From a virus: a stretch of DNA of 57,897 bases. Made by a program: the position numbers and the translations under genes. The DNA lies in the IMG/VR virus record IMGVR_UViG_3300027985_001099, positions 1-57,897 of that record. One strand, given 5' to 3'. Below the pieces are notes generated by a model that was not told the origin of the DNA, did no database searches, and was given only the letters and a program-made list of their open reading frames with translations. Of the stretch, positions 49,594 through 57,797 are shown piece after piece (the stretch's first letter is position 1; the number at the start of each line of letters is the position of its first letter).

Positions 49594-49980
49594 CTAGCTT
49601 TTGAGGTTTGCTATTCGCAGCTGGGCTTGCTTGATCTCGAACATTGTGTACCGATGGGTCCGCAGTGCAAACATACGCCGGGGCGGTTTTACCTCACGCC
49701 CCCGCAGTATCCCGGTTTCGCACCAGTACACCAGCTCCGATTCCCTTATCCCGATAACCGAGGCCGTATCCCTGGCGCTAAACTGCATCCGCACGTCCAG
49801 CATCAGCGTTTCCGCATCGAAGGTTCCGGCGGTCAGCTGCCCTAAAGCGTACGCCGCCAGGTCCTCTGCGGACTCCCCGTAGGTTGCCACTGAGAACTTA
49901 GTCACTTGCTTCCCGTCGAAAACGACGGCCCACTGGTTGACCGAGTTCAGGTAGATGTGGTTACACGCCTCTTTAGACAT
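49594..49980 (-). CDS. MerR-like DNA-binding protein
   Basis: 128 aa, the only minus-strand gene between 40.9 and 53.3 kb. The C-terminal 60 residues have DTASVIGIRESELVYWCETG, then ILRGREVKPPRRMFALRTHR and YTMFEIKQAQL, the winged helix-turn-helix pattern of MerR proteins. The N-terminal 65 residues are not recognised. It lies next to the ColE2-type origin, divergent from the following rightward promoter. It is a candidate regulator of copy number or of the lysis-maintenance choice (inference). Confidence 0.7.
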   Translation of the reverse strand: MSKEACNHIYLNSVNQWAVVFDGKQVTKFSVATYGESAEDLAAYALGQLTAGTFDAETLMLDVRMQFSARDTASVIGIRESELVYWCETGILRGREVKPPRRMFALRTHRYTMFEIKQAQLRIANLKS

Positions 49981-50034
49981 AGAAAAAAAACCCCTTATAT
50001 ATACGTCTTACCGCCGAAAACCGCGCATTATTCC

Positions 50035-50062
50035 TTGCCAGGATGCCTCAATTGGCTATACT
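50035..50062 (+). promoter_or_regulatory. Rightward promoter after the MerR-like gene
   Basis: TTGCCA, a 16-bp spacer and TATACT, 36 bp before the gene at 50098. It lies in the divergent gap with the MerR-like gene, so it is a natural target for that protein. Confidence 0.65.
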
Positions 50063-50097
50063 GATACACAGGAACCACATAACACCGGAAGGCGACC

Positions 50098-50484
50098 ATG
50101 ATTGCAAGTCTTACCGAGGCCCAATTGCTTAGCTTACCCTGGGAAGTTACGGAAGTTTCCGCCACGGGGATTCGAAATCCGCACTACTGGTACAACTTCG
50201 GGGCTACCGGAAAATTCCATCTTGTGGCGAATTGCTACGGTATCCCCCTGCTGATAGTTGTCCATTGGGGGGCTAAGTCAAACCTGGTAACGCGAGACCC
50301 AATGGACAACTATCGGCTAATCGTCGATTGGTTTTGGGTAAAGGTATCGGGGTTTCAGATCGTATCCCATACGGGTACGCCGGAAGCGCTGTCCTGCGTT
50401 CCGGTTGTTATCGACAGGATATTGACGGAAAAAGTCGATTGGGAGCCTCGGGTACGGGAGTTCATAGCGTCACGTAAAGCGTAG
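50098..50484 (+). CDS. Hypothetical protein
   Basis: 128 aa, ATG with GGAAGGCGACC upstream. It contains EAQLLSLPWEVTEVSATGIR, YNFGATGKFHLVANCYGIPL and ends VDWEPRVREFIASRKA. Not recognised. It is the first gene after a good promoter. Confidence 0.62.
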   Translation: MIASLTEAQLLSLPWEVTEVSATGIRNPHYWYNFGATGKFHLVANCYGIPLLIVVHWGAKSNLVTRDPMDNYRLIVDWFWVKVSGFQIVSHTGTPEALSCVPVVIDRILTEKVDWEPRVREFIASRKA

Positions 50485-50556
50485 CGGTGGGCCCGCGGCT
50501 GGGCCGGTAGAGCATCAGAGGGTTATTCACGGAGCACTTACTAGAGGGGGCGGCTA

Positions 50557-50763
50557 GTGGGTACGCAAATTGATATCTCGAAGATACCTAACGGATGGAC
50601 ACTTTTTCACCTGGGTAGCCAGGTTGATCCAGGACCAGTAAGCGGCCGCAGTTGGCTAGTTGAGCTGCGAAAAAAAGACAGCAACGCCTTTGTGCAGGCA
50701 ACGTCAGAGAACCCGTCAGCCGCTCTTGATATGTGCCTAGCTCAGATCGAGCTCGCCCAGTGA
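50557..50763 (+). CDS. Small hypothetical protein
   Basis: 68 aa, GTG at 50557 with AGAGGGGGCGG upstream. It reads GTQIDISKIPNGWTLFHLGS and ends DMCLAQIELAQ. Not recognised. Confidence 0.55.
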   Translation: MGTQIDISKIPNGWTLFHLGSQVDPGPVSGRSWLVELRKKDSNAFVQATSENPSAALDMCLAQIELAQ

Positions 50764-50812
50764 CGTAGGCGGCCCGTGGATAACACAGATGATTGTTAGG
50801 TGGAAAAACGAG

Positions 50813-51076
50813 ATGGCAATTGATGGAAGTTTTATGAAATTTATAGAGCGTCGAAAAACGACGGCATCATATAAGTTCGAAGAACTTTCGCTCTCTTGCG
50901 AAATCCACAAGCAGGAGATCGCTGAGCTCAAATCCATCATTGCCGAGTGCCGCCCCGAGGTGCTGTCCGCGCAGTTTCGGGCACAGGATGAGGCTGAGCG
51001 AACTGGAGAGGATCAGGACTACGTCGTCATCCTGCAGCAGCTGCTGGAACGCATCGACGCAGCACTGGCCAATTGA
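50813..51076 (+). CDS. Coiled-coil hypothetical protein
   Basis: 87 aa from the ATG at 50813 (GGTGGAAAAACGAG upstream; ATG 50789 is possible). The helical middle is EELSLSCEIHKQEIAELKSI and the end has VVILQQLLERIDAALAN. It is the first gene whose leader has the G-rich box plus A-run seen through the rest of this block. Confidence 0.58.
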   Translation: MAIDGSFMKFIERRKTTASYKFEELSLSCEIHKQEIAELKSIIAECRPEVLSAQFRAQDEAERTGEDQDYVVILQQLLERIDAALAN

Positions 51077-51092
51077 TAGGGGAAAAAAGACG

Positions 51093-51179
51093 ATGGGTTA
51101 TACATTCAAAATTGGCAATGCCGTCCCTGAGTTCAGCAAGGGGAATGGCGGTCAAGTTGAAACGCAAAGGAGTGGATGA
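51093..51179 (+). pseudogene. Truncated 5' part of a small phage gene
   Basis: 28 codons, ATG at 51093 after AGGGGAAAAAAGACG. It starts MGYTFKIGNAVPEFSKGNGG, which looks like the beginning of a longer small phage protein I have seen in other phages, then stops. The downstream sequence continues in another frame as an unrelated remnant. Confidence 0.4.
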
Positions 51180-51285
51180 GCGCCACATAGGCGAGATCCT
51201 GGGGATGACCAGTCTCAAAGCCATCAAGGTGTTGTATTAGGCTGATCCGGTGAGAATCAGCGACCTGATAAAACAGGCGCTTTGA
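51145..51285 (+). pseudogene. C-terminal gene remnant with an internal stop
   Basis: An open frame VKLKRKGVDERHIGEILGMT then SLKAIKVLY reaches TAG at 51238 and continues in frame as ADPVRISDLIKQAL to TGA at 51283. Read through, it resembles the end of an HTH or recombinase-type protein. Together with the truncated start at 51093 it points to a deletion joining two genes. The identity is uncertain. Confidence 0.35.
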
Positions 51286-51296
51286 GAGGAAAGGCT

Positions 51297-51506
51297 ATGC
51301 GCGACTTGGTTGATAACTGCCCTGAGGCCGATTTTGATTGCGGAGAGGGCAAGCCAAAGGCGGAAGCTCGTGGCGGTGATGTGTACGTTGGTAACAACAT
51401 GGTCATGAGATTCGATGTCATGTCGGATGACTACGCATTCACGCACGCCAGAGAATACGCGGATCGTTGGAATCAGAACGCAGCCAATCAGGCTGTTACC
51501 GAGTGA
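51297..51506 (+). CDS. Small acidic hypothetical protein
   Basis: 69 aa, ATG at 51297 with GAGAGGAAAGG upstream. It contains CPEADFDCGEGKPKAEARGG and DDYAFTHAREYADRWNQNAA. Not recognised. Confidence 0.55.
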   Translation: MRDLVDNCPEADFDCGEGKPKAEARGGDVYVGNNMVMRFDVMSDDYAFTHAREYADRWNQNAANQAVTE

Positions 51507-51518
51507 GAGGGAAAACCG

Positions 51519-52151
51519 ATGATCGTGACGATAGTTTGTAACTCCGATGTGGACGCCACGGAGCCAGAACAGCACCTATTAGGCTTTGACATCGCATCCG
51601 GTGTCCCGAAGTTCGGTGACGACGGTTACTACGCCATGTCCTTCTGTGACCGGCGTGAGCGGGCAGACTTGGAGGCGGCGCTGAGGAATCTTAGCCGGCA
51701 GGGTTACCCGGTGCGGCTACGCACCCTGGATGGCCGGGTAGGGACCCCGTCTGAGTTTGGAATCCTCTCGGAAGATACCGGCCATTCGGTAGTGGCGACG
51801 AATGAGGTGCCAGCAGATTCGCTAGTAAGCGCAATCGAGTCGCCAAAGGGTTCCGAGGTTGTCCAAAGCCTACTGCAGCCTAGAGTTGACCGATTCGAGA
51901 AGGCCATTCTGGTGCGCGGGGATGTATACTCCGAATTCGAGTTCATGGCGGAACTGCACAACACATACGGTGCTGCGAACTCCCCCGGAAGCGCCGAGGA
52001 TATTATCCGGCACGTATTATCCGCCGTGGCCGACGGCAGCCGCAGACCGGGGTCTTGGGAGCGGGAGATCCTGAGGATGCTTGGCCTCGTCGCGGATTGC
52101 GATGAGCATCAGACGTACCGGTCAAAATACGGTAAGCCCGACAGCAACTGA
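51519..52151 (+). CDS. Hypothetical protein
   Basis: 210 aa, ATG with AGAGGGAAAACCG upstream. It reads MIVTIVCNSDVDATEPEQHL, then MSFCDRRERADLEAALRNLS, and the C-terminal half has DIIRHVLSAVADGSRRPGSW. It is the largest protein in this block apart from Rep and PhoH. Not recognised. Confidence 0.62.
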   Translation: MIVTIVCNSDVDATEPEQHLLGFDIASGVPKFGDDGYYAMSFCDRRERADLEAALRNLSRQGYPVRLRTLDGRVGTPSEFGILSEDTGHSVVATNEVPADSLVSAIESPKGSEVVQSLLQPRVDRFEKAILVRGDVYSEFEFMAELHNTYGAANSPGSAEDIIRHVLSAVADGSRRPGSWEREILRMLGLVADCDEHQTYRSKYGKPDSN

Positions 52152-52165
52152 ACAGAGGTGGGTAT

Positions 52166-52492
52166 ATGTTTGGCAATTTCGAAATCGAAACCGAAGCGGA
52201 CTCCGCAGAAAACCGCGCACGCCGCGCCCAGCAGGACGAGGCAAAAAGGCAGTTCCTCATTGGCCTAGAGCAGCTAACCCGGCGGACAGGCATTGTGATC
52301 GGAGGCTGCGGGTGCTGCGGAAGCCCGTACCTGAGGCCCCTTGAGGACGAGGAACGCGGAGACGAGGCCGGGTACACCATGCCAGGTAACTATGCCTTAG
52401 AAGACCTCGAGGTAATGTGGGTTAGCCAGGCGGACACGCGTGAGTGGGATAGACATAAATCCAAAATAGTTAAGCCGGTGAGCCCAAGTTAA
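52166..52492 (+). CDS. Hypothetical Cys-containing protein
   Basis: 108 aa. A charged helical N-terminus (NRARRAQQDEAKRQFLIGLE) is followed by GIVIGGCGCCGSPYLRPLED and an acidic C-terminal part. The three close Cys could bind metal. Not recognised. Confidence 0.58.
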   Translation: MFGNFEIETEADSAENRARRAQQDEAKRQFLIGLEQLTRRTGIVIGGCGCCGSPYLRPLEDEERGDEAGYTMPGNYALEDLEVMWVSQADTREWDRHKSKIVKPVSPS

Positions 52493-52502
52493 GGGGAAAA
52501 TC

Positions 52503-52679
52503 ATGCCGAATACAGAGCAAAAATCCATGCCAGATGAGCACGTAGAAGAACACCGCTGTGTTTTGTGCGGCGGGCCAAACGACATGGGCGAGTTATGCGC
52601 AACATGCGCAGAGGGCAATGACCCATTCGGTACTGACCTGGAAGCGGCTGGCGGCTGGATGGTTCAAGACGGAAGGTAA
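52503..52679 (+). CDS. Small zinc-ribbon protein
   Basis: 58 aa, ATG at 52503 with AAGGGGAAAATC upstream. HRCVLCGGPNDMGELCATCA has two CxxC pairs in zinc-ribbon spacing. The function is unknown. Confidence 0.6.
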   Translation: MPNTEQKSMPDEHVEEHRCVLCGGPNDMGELCATCAEGNDPFGTDLEAAGGWMVQDGR

Positions 52680-52766
52680 AGTTAAGACGGCGCATCGTCG
52701 GGAATTGGCTGATTTGTCAACCGGCCATCGTCGTGGATCTGTGATTTTGTCAACTGGAGGTGAACC

Positions 52767-52979
52767 ATGCTTGAAAAATTGTATAGCAAGCTGACCAAGT
52801 CCGAATCGTTGGACTGGCTCAAACGCAACGATCCAGAGTACGACTGGGAGAGCCAAGGGTGTTCTGCATCAGAGTTGCGTGAAGTCATTGGCGACAACCT
52901 GCAGTCATTCGGAGTAGAGGCACAGTCACCAGGCCTGCGGGTACGATTTCCACGCCGCGGCTGCTATCAGAACTGTTAA
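52767..52979 (+). CDS. Small hypothetical protein
   Basis: 70 aa, ATG with GGAGGTGAACC upstream. It starts MLEKLYSKLTKSESLDWLKR and ends FPRRGCYQNC. Not recognised. Confidence 0.58.
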   Translation: MLEKLYSKLTKSESLDWLKRNDPEYDWESQGCSASELREVIGDNLQSFGVEAQSPGLRVRFPRRGCYQNC

Positions 52980-52997
52980 GGGGAAAAGGAGAGGATC

Positions 52998-53210
52998 ATG
53001 GGTGTTGTTGCCAATATCAAGCACGACAGCTTCCCGAAACAGGGAAGCCGTTTGGGGAAACGGGTTAATGTGGTGTTCCACTATGACACCGATCATGTCG
53101 TTCAGGGGGAGTGTGTGAGGGACGACGCTGACGAACCAGGGGAGACGATTTTCCGCCTGGACGATGGCCGCTATGTGCGGGCCACTGAGTGCCAGTACAC
53201 CTTGGCCTAA
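52998..53210 (+). CDS. Conserved-type small phage protein
   Basis: 70 aa, ATG with AAGGAGAGGATC upstream. MGVVANIKHDSFPKQGSRLG, KRVNVVFHYDTDHVVQGECV and ETIFRLDDGRYVRATECQYT form a small beta-barrel-like protein that I recognise as common in proteobacterial phages, without known function. A further ATG at 53229 with the same leader type is followed by a stop after 13 codons. Confidence 0.68.
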   Translation: MGVVANIKHDSFPKQGSRLGKRVNVVFHYDTDHVVQGECVRDDADEPGETIFRLDDGRYVRATECQYTLA

Positions 53211-53303
53211 CTGTTAAAGGGAAAATTATGCAACTGACAGCAGAGGGCCAGGTTGCTGTGGTGACCTAGAGAAAATCCAGGAATGCCTGTACCAGTGCCG
53301 CCG

Positions 53304-53795
53304 CTAGTACGTCTCGCACACGAACCGCTCTGTACTGCGTCGGTCTACTAGGCCTATGCAGTTATTGAGCCGGATACGACAGTCGCGGCCTCCAGCGTAC
53401 ATCCACCGGTCAAACTCGGCGCACGACCCCGACCGGTCGTATGCGTTGGCCTTGCGGAGCATCGTAGACGTTCGGAACTTCCGGGCTCCGATGTTGAACA
53501 CAAAGCTGGCGTACGCGGCCCGCTGCCCATCAGTCATCGGCGCAGTTACCAGGGAGTCTACTGCACGTAGCGCTATGCCAAGGTCTTGGCTAAGCAATAA
53601 GGCGCATTCAGCGTCTGATAGTCGCATACCAAGCTTAACCCCGCCTGTATGGCCCGTGCAGATTGTTGGTATCCCTATAGGGTCTAGATACGCCTCGTTG
53701 ACAGTGCCCTCGTACGCCGGCACAAACACCAACAGCATGGATAGGGCCCCGCCGGCGGCGACTGCGGCAATGGACCGTTTTAACGCGGCGCTCAT
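53304..53795 (-). CDS. Endolysin, T4-type lysozyme (GH24), signal-arrest candidate
   Basis: 163 aa. The catalytic triad E29, D38 and T44 has the spacing of T4 lysozyme (E11, D20, T26), in YEGTVNEAYLDPIGIPTICT. The N-terminal weakly hydrophobic stretch (SIAAVAAGGALSMLLVFVPA, residues 8-27) would serve as a signal-arrest-release anchor, so the enzyme can pass the membrane through Sec and be released by loss of membrane potential. It overlaps the holin gene (ATGA). Confidence 0.85.
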   Translation of the reverse strand: MSAALKRSIAAVAAGGALSMLLVFVPAYEGTVNEAYLDPIGIPTICTGHTGGVKLGMRLSDAECALLLSQDLGIALRAVDSLVTAPMTDGQRAAYASFVFNIGARKFRTSTMLRKANAYDRSGSCAEFDRWMYAGGRDCRIRLNNCIGLVDRRSTERFVCETY

Positions 53796-54007
53796 GGCTC
53801 ATCGTCGGGCTGCACCGACCCACTCTGCACCGACCCACTCCGCCACATGCGCCAGTACTTGAATAGCAGGTACCCAATCTGCAGGCAAATGTACACCAGG
53901 GTTGCGATCTTGATTAGATCGTCAAGCGGCATACCAGCCCACATTGCGCCGGATACTACCACTGGCGGCGTCGCCTTTCCGGCCTCGGCAAAAAGCTCAG
54001 TTCTCAT
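53792..54007 (-). CDS. Holin
   Basis: 71 aa from the ATG at 54007 (AAAGGAA six bases upstream; ATG 54025 also in frame). One clear membrane helix (LIKIATLVYICLQIGYLLFK) with a moderately hydrophobic segment before it (PPVVVSGAMWAGMPLDDL) and a charged end. A 15-bp tandem repeat (53811-53840) codes the doubled SGSVQ. Size, placement before endolysin and overlap identify it as the holin or pinholin. Confidence 0.75.
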   Translation of the reverse strand: MRTELFAEAGKATPPVVVSGAMWAGMPLDDLIKIATLVYICLQIGYLLFKYWRMWRSGSVQSGSVQPDDEP

Positions 54008-54110
54008 ATGCAATTCCTTTTGCATAGGTGTTCCGTCCCTTCAGTGGGCCATCGGCCTATTGGTTACTCCAAGTAAACCGGGGACACCCGGCCATTGTAT
54101 ACCAATATCG

Positions 54111-57100
54111 TCATATGGACCCGGTAGCTGATGAAATTATGACCAAGTCGCCGGCCAGGTCCTGGGCTGTTGCCGTTACCGAAGCCGCGATAGTGGCCGA
54201 GCCGGCGAGTTCGCGGTCCATGGTTACGTTGGCTGTTGCCGTTACCGAAGCCGTGACGGACGCTTGGGCTAGGATACCCGTGCTAAGCGTCCCCACGCTG
54301 TTGGCCTCCACGCTCGCGGAGGCCGGGGTCTCGTCGACAAGATACAGCGTGGCGGATGCGCTAGCTGTTGATCGCATCGGGTCAGCGGCGAGTTCATCCT
54401 CGAACAGCATAAACCCGCTGCTGGAGCCCGTAACGTACGCGGTACCGGCCAGTGAAATTTCGGTACGCAAACTGGCCTTGAGCACCTTGGCCGTAACGGT
54501 CCGGCTAGCCTTGAGGCTGATCGTAGTGGATAGCGTTCCGGCAGCAGAAGCTGAAGCCCGGAGGTCAACCAGGTTTTCATCGGTCCCGTATACCGTACCG
54601 AATACGGCGGGGGTGACGTGAACGGAAGCCATAAGGGCCGAGGTTTCCACGTACGCCTGGGCGATCTGGTAACTCTCGAGCAGGTCACGCTCCGCGGTGA
54701 TCTTGATGTTGAGCGCCACGGCTCGGTTCATCACGTTATCTGGTATCGTGACACTTGAGCCGGCAATATCTGTCGCGATGTAGGCGTCACGAACCCACCC
54801 ACTTGGGTACAGCACGTCTACCCGGCAGGTTGTCGTAACGCCCAGCTCAGATGCCGTCCCGGCGTCCTCCCACGACATCGCCTGGTTAATCTCGGTAAGC
54901 CGATTACGCGTGGCCCAGGAAATCTCGACGATCGGACTAACGCTCCCCTGAGGCCATAGGACCCCGTTAACCCGCAGCCCAGCCGGCCGATACGGCAGCG
55001 CTTGCCGGGCGTCGACGTCGTAGGATAGTACCGGGGCGTCGTCGAAGGGCAATTGCCCTAATGCGGTATTGGTGAGCATTTTGTATTTGGCGGTTTCTCC
55101 GGCGACACGTGCCGTCTGGTCGCGGGCGGGCTGGTTTGCCGTGCCGAATATCCATATCGGCGTTCCTGCTGGCCAAGACTGCGGGACGGTATCAAACAGC
55201 CCTCGCAGTATGGTATGCCCGCCGGAATCGTACTGCAGAACCTGGCATAACTCAGCTGGCGGCTGGCAGGCGGTACAGGTCAAACGGTCCAACGGCAAAG
55301 CCCAGGCGGGCAGGCCGGACGCGGCTAGGCTTTCGGCCGCCTGTTCAGGCCGTATCTTGGCGCCGCCCTGTAAGTACTCCCCGTCGACCAACTCTATGGA
55401 CAACACGGGGTCCCGGGTTAGCGCTACCGCATAGATGGTGACCGATGAAAATCCGGTATTGAGCGTCTCCCAGGATAGACCGAAATCGGATGTGAGCACG
55501 ACCGCGCCGGCACCTGATGAAACCAGTACATGGTCCCCACTGCGGCATATGGCGGCGCCATACACACTGTTGACTCCGGGTATGGTGGCGGACACCGTCC
55601 AGGTGGCGCCAAAATCCGTTGACCGGCTACAGCTTGAGCCGGATAGCGCTAAGGCAAAACTTCCATCACTAGATATCAGGGTCTTGCTAATGCTGCTGGT
55701 GCCGAAAGGCGTGTCCGCGGATAGTTGCCAAGTACTCCCCCCGTTGCTTGACGTGTAGATCTTGCCATTACCGCGCCCCATTAGCAGGTACTGGCCGTCA
55801 CCGCTAGCCGAAAGGGACTTGACCGGAGAGGTGTCTCCGATCTGAACAGCGCTGCCCCATGTTGCGCCACCATCGGTTGAGATGGCCACCCGGCCATCGT
55901 TAGACCCCAGCACCGCAATGGCGCCGTCGTCAGATATGGCAACTGAGGTTATGTTTACGCCCCCGAATGGGTTAGACACCAATGACCCCCAGGTGCTGCC
56001 TTGGTCCGTCGACCGGGCTAGCTTCGTCGACCCAGCGGCTATCGCGAACGCGCCGCCCGAGTCCATGGCCACCAACTGTACCGCTGTGGTGCCGAATGGC
56101 GTAGTGGGCAGAGTCCAGTCCACTCCGCCGTTGCTGGACACGCCTATTTTGCCGTTGTACGCCACCGCGATTATTAGCGACCCGTCAAGGGTCACTGTTG
56201 CGGCGTACACTGCGGTTGTTAGGCCCGTAGTTTTCTGGGGGCCCCACGTAGCCCCTAGGTCGTCAGACCTGATGGCTTTGCCCCCGCCGCTGATCACTAT
56301 CAGGCTGGCGTTTATCGCGGATAGCGCCGCGTCGAGACGGGGTGCGGAACCGGCGTATTCGCTTAGGTACGGGGCAAGGCAGTGCATCGGCCAGGTTGCG
56401 TCTGCAGCCAAGTAGTGCCCGTAGATGTCAATGGCTGACACAGGTACCGTGAACCCGCCGGGATCCTGGGCAACCGGACCGGTAGCCTCGAGTACCTCAG
56501 CCAGGTACCGCCCGTCGGTAAGCGTTGTTCCCCCACCGATAACAAGCAGGTCTCCCGCCAGGACGGTGCGTACGCCAACGACAGCGCCTACGGTAAGCGT
56601 GCTGGCTGACTCTACGGATAAACCGGCCCCAAGCAGGGCGTATAGGCTGGGCGAGAAGTTTCCCAGGGAAAAGTACCCCGGGGTGCCAAACTCGTCCGCC
56701 CCCTCTACGGCGAGCTCGTACCCAGAGCAACTAGCCTGGTCGGTCGCGCCGGCGAGTATCACATACTCGTTTTCTGGGGCCAAGGCGGCGGCAACGTCCT
56801 CACCCTTCCATGCGGCAAGCAAGACGAACGGGGCGCTGAGCACCAAGGTGTACCCCATCGGTAAGGGGGCCTCATCACCGCTGCGCCACAGGCTCTGCTG
56901 GGGTATGAAATAGCTACCCATGCAGGATGAGTAAACGTCCTCAAGCAAAGTTAGCTGCACCGGCATGGCCGACGGCTTTCCGTAGGATACTTCGCCGACA
57001 CGCATGACCACGTCGGTGAAGCCCAGGTCAGGGCGGGAAAATTTGACTACGTCACCCGGCATAAGGTACGCAAACTGGCGTTTTGCCTTAACGTTCGCGC

Positions 57101-57797
57101 CAAGTAGTGGTGTGACTGAGGTTTTCAGCTCACGCATGGCAACTCGGGCGGCTAGCGCCGGATTCCGGATCCCGGGGAACTCTTTAGGGCTGCTCACGAT
57201 GGCACCCTGGGCAGATATGTTGGCGTTATCGTGGACCGATATGGTCTCGGTTTCTTCGTTGTCCGGATTTGTCCAGGATAATACAATCTCGTTCACGACC
57301 TCCGCCGTGCTCCGCCGTTGGATATTGTCCACAGAGCAATTGGATAAATTCAGCTCGGGTAAGTTATCGATGTCATAGTCGTTGCGCAGTAGTTTTAGTC
57401 GCAACTTTCCTGTCAACGGGTTTGGGCTAAGGGTTGCCGCGATATGATTGAGCACCCCGTTGATGAAATCCTCAATAGTCGCCTGCTGCACCCACATTAT
57501 GGACATGCCGAAGGACTCGGAAAAAAGCGTATCCGCAGCCGCCTTAAACGAGTCGAGGTCCAGCTTGGCTGCCGGCAGTTGCATCCCCCAATCGGTATGC
57601 GTCAGGCATTCATGAATTATGTGCGCCGGGTTGGCGTCGAGGCCCCCTATTTGGGATTTTGACCGGTACCACTGGCGGGGTATGCGCCTCACAGTAACCC
57701 AGATGTCTTTTAGATACGGGCTATTTGTGGACCAGTAAAAACCGCGCTCATCACGCAATTCTAACGCTCTAGCAATGGCGTTCTGAAAAAAACCCAT
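54111..57797 (-). CDS. Tail-tip receptor-binding protein, C-terminal half of a split J-type protein, with Asp-box propeller
   Basis: 1228 aa, ATG at 57797 (position 44 on the other end) with GAGGTGA five bases upstream. Residues 20-330 are the J-type hub: FYWSTNSPYLKDIWVTVRRI, GGLDANPAHIIHECLTHTDW, MSIMWVQQ and LRLKLLRNDYD. Residues of about 500-800 contain seven Asp-boxes (RSDDLGATW, SSNGGVDW, RSTDQGSTW, STDGGATW, SSNGGSTW, RSTDFGATW, TSDFGLSW) that should form a beta-propeller. The last 230 residues are Ala/Thr/Ser-rich strands, as in a fibre. It is the most likely host-recognition protein. Confidence 0.85.
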   Translation of the reverse strand: MGFFQNAIARALELRDERGFYWSTNSPYLKDIWVTVRRIPRQWYRSKSQIGGLDANPAHIIHECLTHTDWGMQLPAAKLDLDSFKAAADTLFSESFGMSIMWVQQATIEDFINGVLNHIAATLSPNPLTGKLRLKLLRNDYDIDNLPELNLSNCSVDNIQRRSTAEVVNEIVLSWTNPDNEETETISVHDNANISAQGAIVSSPKEFPGIRNPALAARVAMRELKTSVTPLLGANVKAKRQFAYLMPGDVVKFSRPDLGFTDVVMRVGEVSYGKPSAMPVQLTLLEDVYSSCMGSYFIPQQSLWRSGDEAPLPMGYTLVLSAPFVLLAAWKGEDVAAALAPENEYVILAGATDQASCSGYELAVEGADEFGTPGYFSLGNFSPSLYALLGAGLSVESASTLTVGAVVGVRTVLAGDLLVIGGGTTLTDGRYLAEVLEATGPVAQDPGGFTVPVSAIDIYGHYLAADATWPMHCLAPYLSEYAGSAPRLDAALSAINASLIVISGGGKAIRSDDLGATWGPQKTTGLTTAVYAATVTLDGSLIIAVAYNGKIGVSSNGGVDWTLPTTPFGTTAVQLVAMDSGGAFAIAAGSTKLARSTDQGSTWGSLVSNPFGGVNITSVAISDDGAIAVLGSNDGRVAISTDGGATWGSAVQIGDTSPVKSLSASGDGQYLLMGRGNGKIYTSSNGGSTWQLSADTPFGTSSISKTLISSDGSFALALSGSSCSRSTDFGATWTVSATIPGVNSVYGAAICRSGDHVLVSSGAGAVVLTSDFGLSWETLNTGFSSVTIYAVALTRDPVLSIELVDGEYLQGGAKIRPEQAAESLAASGLPAWALPLDRLTCTACQPPAELCQVLQYDSGGHTILRGLFDTVPQSWPAGTPIWIFGTANQPARDQTARVAGETAKYKMLTNTALGQLPFDDAPVLSYDVDARQALPYRPAGLRVNGVLWPQGSVSPIVEISWATRNRLTEINQAMSWEDAGTASELGVTTTCRVDVLYPSGWVRDAYIATDIAGSSVTIPDNVMNRAVALNIKITAERDLLESYQIAQAYVETSALMASVHVTPAVFGTVYGTDENLVDLRASASAAGTLSTTISLKASRTVTAKVLKASLRTEISLAGTAYVTGSSSGFMLFEDELAADPMRSTASASATLYLVDETPASASVEANSVGTLSTGILAQASVTASVTATANVTMDRELAGSATIAASVTATAQDLAGDLVIISSATGSI

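Noticed and set aside
50488-50530. tRNA D-arm-like stretch GGCCGGTAGAGCATCAGA
   Set aside because: No acceptor stem, anticodon arm or T-arm can be built around it, so it is not a tRNA. An attachment-site remnant cannot be excluded but has no support.
51145-51285. Remnant integrase as evidence of a past integrative life cycle
   Set aside because: The 45-codon fragment is too short and lacks the catalytic Arg-His-Arg-Tyr pattern, so it was kept only as an unidentified pseudogene.
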